The position numbers and the translations under genes were made by a program. A stretch of DNA of 64,000 bases from Trametopsis cervina (Eukaryota; Basidiomycota; Agaricomycetes; Polyporales; Irpicaceae): the NCBI GenBank assembly GCA_022385755.1, contig MU278352.1, forward strand, positions 744,001-808,000, in the 5' to 3' direction. Within the stretch, counting starts at the first letter, position 1. Every line of letters begins with the position of its first letter. The notes under the pieces are model-generated. The model was not told the DNA's origin and made no database searches. It was given only the letters and a program-made list of their open reading frames with translations. Shown here one piece after another: positions 37,293 through 48,522 of the stretch.

Positions 37293-37328
37293 GTACACGG
37301 CCGCGCGAAGCGCGGCTGCGGCTGGATA
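37293..37328 (+). repeat. Left GC-rich terminal inverted repeat of the outer element (putative)
   Basis: It begins GTACACG and contains the hairpin CCGCGCGAAGCGCGG (perfect stems around GAA). Its inverted partner is 63374-63409. Confidence 0.6.
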
Positions 37329-37799
37329 ATACTGCAAATGATGGTGACGAACTGACGGGCGGCGCTTGCGCCGTTATTATAAAGATATAAGCTGGATCAT
37401 TACTTTTAGTATCAGAGTGTTATTGATATTAGGATCTCCGCCGTTCAGCAAAAAACTGGTAGTGATGTTGTATCATGCCGAGCTTGGGCTGGTAAGTCTG
37501 CATTACCGGCCAGGTGTCTGCCGCGGGTATCGGGCGGTGCCAGCAGTCTGAATAACCAGCGGATAGAGGATGTCAATATTGGCTGGATAGCAGTCAGGTG
37601 CTGTGACAGTATCCCCAAGAGCTCCTCTGGCGTGGGGGGTTCTGGTGTGCCTATGAGGCATATGGACGAGTAATTCACAATCACAACTGAGAACTGCATG
37701 CAAATATACGAGAACAACATTGATTGCATATAAAACAGTATTCCAACAATACAAATGAGAACGAAGGAGACAACAAAGCCAAAAATACACATTCTCCCC

Positions 37800-38678
37800 T
37801 CAGACACGCTCCACAGCAGAGGAATTGCCGCAATAGAAAAGGCCGAGCTGTTGCTGAAACTCCCGCCACAAATGCTCGCGCTGTACATGATAACGAGTGA
37901 CGGGCGCAAGTCCTTGGGATGAATCAATGTCGGCCTTATCACCGTTCATATCCATACCATCTTCGTCGTCGGTCTCATCGTCTCCATGCGACTGAATCCA
38001 GTTGTTAATGAAAGCGCCGTCGATGGGAAGAGCAAGCTCCCAGTCATGCCAAGCAGTGCCTGATGGGAAGTCGGGGAAAGCAGCGACATATGCAATCCAA
38101 AACAGCTCAAGGCCCCACTGCCACTGCAGATGAGTGGTATCCCGGACCTCGTCGTTGAGCCATGACTGGATCTCCGCTGCCATTGCCTGCCATGAATTCG
38201 AGGACTGGTGATTGAACTCCTTTGGCAGGGGCATGAAAGTGATAGCGTGATCGCTCATTGGGGAGTCATCTTCCTAAAATTAACATGAGCGACTGCAGAA
38301 TGTAGAAAGTGATATTACTCGCCTTCTCGTCTTCGATGACCTCTGCAAAAGTATCCGTGTGCTCCACCACAGCTTTCAAGACTGGCCGAACATAGGCAGC
38401 GAATTTGCCAGGAACAGTAATATTCACTTGAAGAGGCTATGAATGTCAGGAATGAGTGAAAGCCCATCTGAGGACGTCAGGAATGAACAACTTACGACTT
38501 TGTCAGCAGTAGTCAGCTCTTCGGGCAAATGTCCAACAAATTCTATAAACAGCCCAGAGAGCGAAGGCAAGCCTTTGCATTGCACATCAGCAAAGACGAT
38601 GTTTGAGAAGGTGAGAGATTTGGTGGCCATTGTTGTGAGGCTGTGAGCAAATCGTGGTTGAGTGGAAGGGTGTGACAA
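37800..38678 (-). CDS. Transposon-island gene of unknown function
   Basis: I do not recognise a domain. Three exons are inferred. The first (about 38510-38678; an internal start MATKSLTFSNIVF lies at 38630) ends HLPEELTTADKV. The second reads PLQVNITVPGKFAAYVRPVL and ends in EDEKA. The third runs from about 38275 to 37800. It contains IQSWLNDEVRDTTHLQWQWG, WIAYVAAFPDFPSGTAWHDW and an Asp-rich stretch before the stop. Tryptophan is unusually frequent in the third exon. It is divergent from the transposase-like gene, with about 100 bp between start codons. This suggests a shared promoter and that it belongs to the same element. Splice sites fit GT-AG consensus by eye. Expression and function are unknown. 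Confidence 0.6.
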
Positions 38679-38779
38679 AGACGTTCATGATTTGAAAGCA
38701 CATGTCACGTGGAACACTCCGTATCATCATCTCTGCGATTATCTTATGTCCCCTCTTGTGATTATCTTCTGTTCACTTC

Positions 38780-41700
38780 ATGCCTGTGTACAAGAAAACG
38801 CCAACTCTGCGGCTGTTAGGGTTAGATCCTGTTGGTAGGTAGCCGTACTTCTGTGCAGACTGTGGATCATACTGACTCTTGTTCCAGACTGGACGTTAAA
38901 TACAGCTCATAATTATGTAGTGTGTAAAATATGCGCAGATGTGGAGGGCGAAAAGAATAGCAATCGAGTTAGGTTTCGTCATATCAAGCAGCATGAAAGT
39001 AGTCAAAAGCATCAGTATCGCCTGAAAAAACGTGCGTAGCGATGTATTTTGCTATACATGTTGTCTGAAATCAACGCACTCATAAGGTGGTGAACAAAAA
39101 AATGCACAGCCCTTTGAACACTATATCCACGATGAGCCAGAAAGCAGTAATGCCCAGTATACGCTCACAGATTGGACTCTTGACGACATGGATACCCATC
39201 CGCAGCATTCTCTTCCGTTGGCTTTGGAAGGTGAACATGACACGGATGCTTCACTCAACGAGACTCTCGACAACCTTCCCCTTGCTGATCTGTTGCTCCA
39301 TGGTGTGGAGGAATATCCCATCGAGCAGCTCGTGAGCGACGCGGATGTGGATGACTACAAAGATTTCCTCGATTTGCTATCGCCTACTGAACCACTCAAT
39401 ACTCTTTTGAACCCTATACAAGATGAAGTAGGGGTTATGGATGTCGAGGTTGGCGATGACGATGTATTTGATCAACTGCTTGCGGATGGTGAGTAGTATC
39501 CTTCCTCAATCAAGCTCTTGCTCACGCTATTCATTGCAAGAAACTGAGCCCTCGCCTTCTGTTTCAAAAGCTGACGCTACCTACCCGTGGCCGTCAATGT
39601 CGGTAAGTTGTTATTATCGGCTCAAGATAATGGTGCTTATTTTGGAAAGCAGATGTTCATTACCGATCTTCTTTTTAGTTCTCCTCGGTTACGATTTTCA
39701 CAAGCACAAAAGAAAGCTGTCTTAGCTTGGGCGAAAGCACTTCACGCAAAGGACGTCCCATCTCTATATGCGCTGACAAAGGGCCAAGAATCCGTGAAAA
39801 AACTTGTGGGGAATCCAACGCAGAAGTTCACAAGTAAGAGCGGGAATATTTTCTATATCAACGACATCGGGCATGCCATAGCAAAGGTGGTTCACTCAGA
39901 CTTGCCATATTTCGCGACTTGTGCTCATTTCTTAAATAGGATTATGCAAATCCTCTTACTCGACATGCGATGCAGGACTTCCCAGAAGACTGTGAGGGGT
40001 ACGCTTCGGAAATTTGGCATGGGGAGAAGGCGCTTTTGGAGGGCCCGCATGGGATTGTAACGCCTGCTGTTCGAGTAAACGGCCAGATCTACTTTACTAA
40101 GGAGCTAGTCCTACTTGACCTGGATGAATACTTTATACCAGAACGCTTCTATGCAGATCACCGCCATCCTTCTCAACGAAGTCAAGATATACGTGAAGAA
40201 AACTTAATGGCCATAGGGATGATGGTGACGAAAACGGAGGTAAAAGTATTCCGGCTCTGGGTTACGCTTCATTTTATTCAAATGATTCTCTAGCACGGAT
40301 TCGTTGTTCAAGAAGAGAAGACAATTGTTCCCACCTCAAGTTTTCGAAAGCCATTCGATCAGCTTGAGAAGAGTCTGTCTACTCAAGCACACCTCGGCTT
40401 TGCAGGTACGTGGATCCTTTGTATTACACCTACAAGCTAGTAGTTAATCGTCTTTCCATTTGAAGAGGAAAGTGCACACTTCGCTAACAGTATGCCACAT
40501 CCAATGCGCGCCCGTGCAAATGGACGTATGTGCTATTCTGTCCCTCTGATCATTTTCATGGACGATGTATCTGGCAACGTTTCGAAGCAATGGAATAAAC
40601 ACCATGTCGTCTACATGTCAAACGCTAATCTTCCTCGTCAGATGGTCGAGAAGGAGTTCTGTGTTCGGTTTGTATCATCTTCACCACATGCGACGCCTAT
40701 GGAACTTATGGAAGCAGTGCGTGATTCTATCAAGTAATAAAGTTTTCTTATATCATACGCGTGTCTAATACGTCTTACAGTGCAGCTGCTGAGACCGGAA
40801 TTCCCACATGGGATTGCAAGTATGACGAGGAAGTTCTACTCCTACCATACGGGCTGTTGTTCGCAGGGGATAATCCAATGCAAGCCGAAGAGTGTAGCCA
40901 CGTCGGCCTCAATGCGAACCTTTTCTGTCGCACATGTAATGCTGGTGGAAACAAAGCAGAGAAGTCGTCCTTTGAAGGATACTCACAATTATTCACGGTG
41001 AACCGATGTTCTCGCTTTTTATCTTCAGTGCAGATTCTCATACAATATTTTGTAGTCTGGAGAGATCCGAAGGCCTTCAGAAACAAAAGAGGAGATACGA
41101 CAGCAAGTAGCACTGTCTACGATCCCTGGCGCGGCCACAAAAATAGAAGCTTTACGGAAAGCATCTGGTGTCTCCGATCGCAGTCTCAACGGGATTATTA
41201 GTACTGTAGTCGACTTCGGAAAGGAGCTGCGGAAGGTCAAGATGTCAGATCTGCAACGGTCCTCGGAGGCTGAAATAAAAAAACGGTTAGAAGATGAACT
41301 TGAGAAGCTTCTCAATGGTCAATCTGTCGACGAGCACTTCAATCCACTTCTAGGTCTTGCGGGAAAGTTTATTCTAACATTGTACCGTTTGCTTGCTGAC
41401 ACAGCTTGAATCTCATAGGTGTTGATATTCACAAAGACACTCCCACAGAAATACTCCATACGGTCTTACTTGGCGTCGTCAAATACTTTTGGGGCCAGAC
41501 AGTCTTTATTATCGAAAAGGCCAAGTCGCTTACACTGCTCCAATCACGAATGGAATCGCTATCGAAATGCGGTCTCGATCTACCATCATTCAATCCCGAC
41601 TATATGTGTCGGTATCGGGGCAGCTTAATTGGCAAGCATTTCAAAAGCCTCGCTCAGGTGATGCCTTTTCTTGTGTACGATCTTGTTCCGCAAGTGGTTG

Positions 41701-43841
41701 TCGATGGATGGAATATCATTGGCGAGCTTGTTGTTTTGCTATGGCATACCGAGATCATAGAGCGCGAGGAGTACCTAGTAAGTACCTTTGCCACAGTCTA
41801 CAAAATCTACAGTACGACTTATCTTGTCACAGGCACAGCTTTCCCGAACCATTGACGACTTTCTGAACATCACTGCTCAGTGTGCGCCAAGTATTATTAT
41901 TGCGAAGCCAAAGTTTCATTTCCTTCTTCATCTTCCTATGTACATTCGCCGTTTCGGCCCTGCCATCATCTTTTCGACGGAACGATATGAGAGTTTCAAT
42001 CATGTCTTCCGTCTCTCATCAATTCTCAGCAATCGTCAAGCTCCCAGTCGAGATTCCTGCAACACCTTTGCTGCTCAAGATATCTCAAAGCACGTTGCAC
42101 TTGGAGGTTATTGGTTCGACAACGATCAGAAGCAATGGCGACATGCTGGCCCCGACATTTTGGACTACATGGAGATGCATCCAGAACATGCTATTCACCT
42201 AGGCTTTCCTAGACAGGTCCGCAATACACCTGGTAAGCACTCTGCTTCAGACACTATCGACCGCTATAACCCAGAGGTATTAGGTGTTGTAGCTCTTATC
42301 AAGGATAAAGGTACTCGAACATCGTCTGTAACTGCCATCCCGTGGAGTTCAACACGTTGCGCAAAAGCTGGCGGCATTCCATCAACTGCGCCATCCTCTC
42401 GTCAAAAGATCGTGTACTGTCTTGTTGATTCAATCATGTTGAACATGGGTGATAAAGTCAAGATTGGGGATGACGTTATCTTGCAGCGCGAAGGCCATGA
42501 AAACGTATGTCCTCCAAAGCAATAAAATCGTACTGGCTGAACTTACTTAATTTGTAGACATCCGTTGCTCGACTCGTTGAGGTGCTTTGCCATGGTGATG
42601 CACGGGCAGTAGTCTCCCACATTGCTGTACGGCTGTTTGATTTCGAGGGAACAAGGCAAGAGTCTATTACGAGACTCCCCCGGCTCAACTTGACAGATAT
42701 AGAGCAAGTTGTTGAACTGAAGGTCCGTTCATTTGCTTACGACAGTACCAAATATCTATTGAGCCCCATGTAAGGAGATCATTTGTGCAGCCAATGTTCA
42801 ACACAACTGCTCAAAGGCCAAATGCTCAGGCTTGAATCATCGATCCCTACGTCAAGAAAGAGAGCGAACCCACAAGACCGTTACTGTAGCAAAGCACAAT
42901 AACGAGCCGTATTATCTTTTCAATACCCGCTCAATTCACAACTACTCTCATATCCGTAACGCAGTGCCATCTTCATTAGCAGATCTTGGTCGTCTGGTTC
43001 CTGAGTCAGCCATACCAGAGATACGGAAAACGGCCGTGTTGCACATAAGTAATAGAAAGGCAGTAACGGCAGAAAACACGCAAGCCTCTCAGACGGTATT
43101 GGACGGTATTCTTCAGACAGTGGATGCATCACTAGCCCAAGACTCGCACCGTGAGGCCACCCCAATGCCGTTTGATTCCAAACAAGCACGTACAGGCCAG
43201 CCAGCCAAACGTAATAGCAATGCACGGTCTCGGAAGACCCAAAAGGTGCAATCGCAGACAACACATGTACGTATTGCTTTGCTTCGCCTTTGACATACGT
43301 GCATGTATACTGACTCATCCTCCTGCAGGTAGCGCAAAATGCCGTTACCTCATTGGCAGAATCGTCAGCAAGCCTTCAAGACAGATCTTCTATGTCCGGC
43401 ATCGGCGTGCCCTTGCCACACAGTGCTGGTACCCCATCTGGTTTCTATGCACCATTGCCTACTGCCGCTACAAGTCAATGGGTTCCACCCCCTGCATTCG
43501 TGCCACCGACTCCTTTCCCAGGCCACTGGTCACCATGGCCTACAATGCCGAGCCAAGCACACACACCGATGGCCACTGCTACAGCCTATTCGCAATCTCA
43601 GCCGCGGTATGAGCCTTCTCGTGTGTCAGCACCATTGATGCTTCCACCAAACTCCTATCCAGGTCCGGCATCATTTCAACCTCATGTTTTTCATGCCCCA
43701 AATACACAGCCACTTCCTGCTCATGTAAACAATCCGCCGCAGGAGTGGAAGCAGGAACCTTCCTCAGCGCAGGAGCCCTCCTCATCTTCGGCTGACAACT
43801 CTGGGCCTTCATTTATTGCATGGCCACCCAATCCCAATTGA
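38780..43841 (+). CDS. Large transposase-like gene of the outer element (ORF1)
   Basis: This is a multi-exon gene of a type found repeatedly in Agaricomycete transposon islands. I cannot name the superfamily. The start MPVYKKTPTLRLLGLDPVDW leads to a Cys/His cluster, CKIC...RHIKQHE...H (about 38917-39005), resembling a BED or C2H2 DNA-binding finger. A central exon series gives FGKQMFITDLLFSSPRLRFS (about 39640), VPLIIFMDDVSGNVSKQWNK (about 40540-40600) and ANLFCRTCNAGG (about 40915). A spliced junction reads NPLLGVDIHKDTPTEILHTV (about 41340-41460), followed by LLGVVKYFW. A possible catalytic-core His/Asp/Glu set lies in PKFHFLLHLP...ERYESFNHVFR (about 41909-42010). The tail is Pro/Ser-rich to the stop at 43841. 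I saw no in-frame stops or frameshifts that splicing cannot explain, so the copy may be functional. Confidence 0.72.
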
Positions 43842-44015
43842 AATCATGCATTCTTCTTGATTCTATTAGCTGAGGATACCCTGTAACGGATTCACGCTGC
43901 TTTGCATACATGTATTGTAATTTATGAACGTGTTTATATATAACATCCTCTGTTCTATGCCCAATTGTGCTGCGAGTCTGTGGCTCTGCCTCCGCTTTTA
44001 TCACTTTTCTAACTA

Positions 44016-45177
44016 ATGAGCCTTCTAACGTTTCGACAGCGATTGACCCAGGTTGCTCCCAGCGTAAGTTCGAGCGGTGCTGGTTCGCAAAGTGGTGAAG
44101 GCGCCGAAGATGACCTTGAACCACCATCAACTCCATCTCGTCGTCCTGGTTCTGTCCTATCCTCTGCACATCCTCAAAGCACAACATCCAACAATCGACG
44201 TCAACGTAATGAAAACAGCGATGAGGATGAAGTGCAGTCAGAAGGTCGTCGTACGGATGCAAAGCGTATGAAGTCCTTCGCGGATGAGGCTGCCGCGAGA
44301 TATGACATTTCTCGTCCCAAAGTTGACAAGTTTCTTAAAGTATGTTATTCACTCCTTTGTAGCTTTTGACTAATGTGTATACACAGTTTACAATCTCGGA
44401 AATGCTCATCGACCTCAAATGTCAGCTTACGATGGTAGCTGACTATCAGGAGGAGTCTATGGCGGGGCAACTGCACAGTATGGACTTTCAGGTAAGTAAA
44501 ACATTAGTTTCTACAGGTTTCGTCAATGGTTGGATACTGATGAAGTATACTCACTAAGGCCACATATCAAGAACAGTTGCATGTCTGTTTATTGAGTCCC
44601 AATCTGACAGCGTACGTGCGCGACACGATCAATCGTGTCACAGTAAGTCTTTCTTATATTCTCTATCTCATTCCCACCTGACATATCCTCAGGATTTCGT
44701 CAAATACAACTGCGGCTTATTTGGTCTCAACAAACGAATCTTTGTCAAGAATATGAAAGCTATTCGAAAGATAACCAGCCAGTGTTTGGCTCGTATTCGA
44801 AGCACTCTCAAGACTAAGGTATGCCGCAGTGGCTGTCTGCTTAATATAGACTCATTGCTCCCAAAGCTAGTTCAGTCACTCGAAGGGGCTGTTACGAAGG
44901 GCACTAAGCCACGAGCGAAGGGTTTGAACATTCTCGAGCTTGCTAAGGCTGTCGCTCCTACATCTATGGAGATATCGAGTCATCATCATCTGCGTATTGC
45001 GTTCTTGGTGAGCCGTAGCATTCAACATCTCTTTTCAGTCGGCTTACTTGATTTTGTATACAGCGACAGTGTGTGCGTGCATTCCAGGCGCTCCAGGACA
45101 GTAAGAAGACCGCTGCCCCTGAAAGCAGCAAAACCGTCAATGACTCTGAGTCACCCAATACAACGGGTGGTGCAGGC
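44016..45177 (+). pseudogene. ORF2 of the outer element, 5' part (interrupted by the KDZ insertion)
   Basis: The function is unknown. The ATG at 44016 gives MSLLTFRQRLTQVAPSVSSS, followed by a Ser/Pro/Asp-rich linker. Helical exons include FADEAAARYDISRPKVDKFL, FTISEMLIDLKCQLTMVADY, and VKYNCGLFGLNKRIFVKNMK (about 44700-44750). The last exon before the break reads RQCVRAFQALQDSKKTA and ends at GGAG, coded across TGCAGGC (45171-45177). Transcription reading on into the KDZ element would hit a stop at 45343-45345. The remaining 3' part is at 62518-62872 in the same phase. It lies 175 bp downstream of ORF1 on the same strand. Splice sites are canonical, so the gene was probably intact before the insertion. 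Confidence 0.65.
45171..45177 (+). repeat. Left target-site duplication TGCAGGC of the KDZ element
   Basis: It is identical to 62511-62517. The two copies immediately flank the inferred element ends. Confidence 0.75.
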
Positions 45178-45345
45178 GAACTGCTTACATTCCGCGGATG
45201 CCATCCGCACGATAGCGCGTTGGGGCAAGGATACTTGAGCCCGAAAAGGAAAGAAATGAAACATCCGACCCAAAAGGGGAAGGAGCCATGCGGACAGGCA
45301 CGCACGCGCGCAGCAGGCATGTGTGCCGCCCGATCCACGGAGTAA

Positions 45346-46457
45346 CAACAGCGCGGAGCGAGCGGAAGAAACTGCGCGCCCGCCGACGCGGCAGAATTCG
45401 AAGATGAGGCGTTACACGCCGAAGGGGAGGTCCGATAGCGAGCAAAGCACAGCGTTGTGATGCATGGCGGCGCACAGACGCACACGACCGTTGTGCGACG
45501 CGCGCGCTGCCATGCATCGCGCCGTCGCTGCCTTCATCGCACGCCGCGTGCGTCATACTCAGCTGAAAAGTGCACGTCAGATCTCCCTGCGCACCTTGTC
45601 ACAACGCCCCTGCACCCCTCACATCATCTCCCGCTCTCGATAGCCTGCCCCACTCCCCCGCTCGCCCCTCCCGCCGTCGTCTCTCGCCAGCTTTGCTTGC
45701 CTGTCCTCCACCCTGCCGACGTCCGTAATGTAGTAGTCCGGCTGTACTGTAGCTTAGGATAACGTACGAATATACACAACGTTTTCAAAACTACTCTGGC
45801 CGTCATCCCTTGTCAGGTCTGTGTCCGGCGTCGTCGCCTCCTCCTTGAGCCCTTGTTCGCCCTCGTCGCCCTCATTCCGCGTCCGCCCTCGCCGCCCTCG
45901 CCGCCCTCGCCGTCGTCGCCTCGCGCCCCCTGCCTCGTCTCGCGCCGCCGCTCGTCCGCGTCCGCCCTCGCCACCCTCTCCTCGCGCCCCTCGCCTCATC
46001 GCGCGCCGTCTTCTGCCGTACGCACACGCGTCGCTGCTCGCCCTCGCCGCCCTCGCCCTCGTTGTCGTCTCCTCGCNNNNNNNNNNNNNNNNNNNNNNNN
46101 NNNNNNNNNNNNNNNNNNNNNNNNNNNNNNNNNNNNNNNNNNNNNNNNNNNNNNNNNNNNNNNNNNNNNNNNNNNNNNNNNNNNNNNNNNNNNNNNNNNN
46201 NNNNNNNNNNNNNNNNNNNNNNNNNNNNNNNNNNNNNNNNNNNNNNNNNNNNNNNNNNNNNNNNNNNNNNNNNNNNNNNNNNNNNNNNNNNNNNNNCGCG
46301 CCGTCTTCTGCCGTACGCACACGCGTCGCTGCTCGCCCTCGCCGCCCTCGCCCTCGTTGTCGTCTCCTCGCGCCCCCTGCCTCGTCTCGCCGCCCTCTCC
46401 TCGCGCCCCTCGCCTCATCGCGCGCCGTCTTCTGCCGCACGCACACGCGTCGCTGCT

Positions 46458-46492
<35 letters not shown>

Positions 46493-48522
46493 TCGTCGTC
46501 TCCTCGCGCCCCCTGCCTCGTCTCGCCCCCCTCTCGTGCCTCGCCCTCGCCGCCCTCGCCGCCCTCTCCTCGCGCCCCTCGCCTCATCGCCGCCCTCGCC
46601 GCCCTCTCCTCGCGCCCCTCGCCTCATCGCGCGCCCTCTTCTGCCGCACGCACACGCGTCGCTGCTCGTCCGCGTCCGCCCTCCCCGCCCTCTCCGCGCA
46701 CCCTCTGCCTCGACGCCTGCGCCGTCCGCGTCGTCGTCCGCCCTCAGGCCCTTGCCTCGCTGCGCACGCCGTCGCCAGCCTCGCTCCTTTCCCCCAGCGC
46801 GCCCGCCCACACCTTCCTCAGCCACTGCCCAACCACCCTTCTTCTCTGCCGCACGCCTCTCGCCTCCACTCCCTCGTCCGCGCCTCCGCGCCCAGCCTCG
46901 CACCCGTCCTCGCCGCCGTCCACCTCGTTCACCCTAACCGCCACCTCGCCCTCCTGCGCTCTCGCGCGCCGTACTCCGTTGTGCGTTCCGCACCGCTCCT
47001 TGCACCCGCCTTCGCCCCCGCCGCCCGCCATCGCACTCACGCCGCCCCCCTGCGCCCTCGCCCGCATGTCGGCATACTGCGCCATCGCGTGCAGTTTGTC
47101 GATGCTGCTCGCGAGCCCGCCCTCATCGCCTGCACCCTGCGTCCTCCCACCCGCGTCGGCATACTGCGCCCTCGCGTACAGTTTGTCGTTCCCCCTCGCG
47201 CGTGCGGCCTCCTCTCTATCGATGTCGTTTACCAGCGCGCGCGCGTCGCCATACTGCGGCGCCCTCGCGCTCACTTGCTCGTTTCCCCTCGCACCCGCGC
47301 CGTCGCCCCAGCTCTCGCCGCCGTCGACCTCGTGCCGAATCGCGCACACGATCCTTGGCGATTGTGCCCCTCTCCTCGCCGCGTCCTTCGCGCCCGCCCT
47401 CGTGGTTGTCGTTCGCGATCCCGCCGCGTCCTCGTTTGCGGTCGCGCGTATGTACTCGTCGCCCACCGCGCGCACGTTCGTGTGTAAGTCCCATCTTACC
47501 GCACGCCCACCCTGCCACACTGCGGATTCCCCAGCTAACCGTCCCCGCCCTCGCCCGCCTTCGTTTACTACCCTGCCTGTACTCCATGACCCATTAACTC
47601 TCTCCTCGTGGGGTTAGCACCTAGTACCGCCGTTCTTTAATGAGAATGACCGCATACCTGATCACTGAGCATGTAGTTTGAGTTGTTGTCAGCCAATTCA
47701 GCAGTGAGTGAGTGATGCATGGACTCAACATCGTTGACGATTCAACGCCGTCAATATCTTCCTGTCCGACTTACCAACATACCAACGAACCAGCATGTAC
47801 TCGACACTGTTGACGGTTCGCCGCCGTGAATGCGTCCACGTCCGACTTAGCGACATAGCCACTAACTACCTCGTTACCCCCTCGCTGCGCGCGACCTGAT
47901 ACAGAGTTTCTAATATAGTCGCGGTTTTCATTTCCAGCTAGATACGTCAAATCGTCGGATGTTCATAAGGCCTCCTGCTTCAAAATCAGTCGCTGTACGG
48001 GCATCAATACGCGGCCCACTCACCCCTCAGTTGGACGGACACAGTGAGACTGTGATGGACTACGTAGAGGCAGGTACTTATGCACCCGCTTGCGATGATT
48101 GCCCTCGTCGAAACCCCGCAGCCTCAAGGCGGCCAGAAGCTAGCCTTTCCACGCGCGCAACGGCAGAGTCCCGCGGGTCTAGGACCTCCTATCAATTTGT
48201 CTGTTTGTGCGGCTCCACCTTCCCGTCGTCGAAGAAAATCTTCGCGTCAGCATACCCGTTACCCCGACGGTCACGAATTCGTACCTGCTTAACCAATGCT
48301 TGACCTCTTCACCATGGATTGTTCTATACCATTCTCTTGTCGCGCGCACGAGGCACCACGGCTCGAGCACTCAATCGTCGTACGTTCGCACACCCGCCCA
48401 AGTCACCCCGACCAGTTTTTTACGCGTCATACAGATACACACACGCTGCTCTCTATAGACTGCTCTCATTCCCTATGCCTTAGCCTCACGCCCAAGGAGC
48501 CTTCCCCGACATCCTCACCCTC
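45346..48522. repeat. C-rich minisatellite region of the KDZ left arm, with an assembly gap
   Basis: From about 45820 to 46760 the plus strand is built of CGCCCTCG-type units. They are arranged in longer repeats that start at CGCGCCGTCTTCTGCCG (46002, 46297, about 46422, and a variant at about 46629). A 220-N gap covers 46077-46296, flanked by near-identical repeat copies. A second repeat follows: GTCGGCATACTGCGCC occurs at 47069 and 47155, with a degraded third copy near 47245. Several frames are open across the whole tract (one for almost 600 codons), but the peptide is Pro/Ser/Arg/Ala repeat. I treat these as non-coding. From about 47620 to 48522 no supported gene is seen. Confidence 0.75.
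46077..46296. other. Assembly gap (220 N)
   Basis: The run of N lies inside the tandem repeat. Its true length is unknown, so the element length is uncertain by the same amount. Confidence 0.99.

Noticed and set aside
45821..47617. A near-600-codon open frame through the C-rich repeat region
   Set aside because: Several frames are open at once, the peptide is Pro/Ser/Arg/Ala repeat, and it crosses the N gap. It follows from the repeat composition, not coding.
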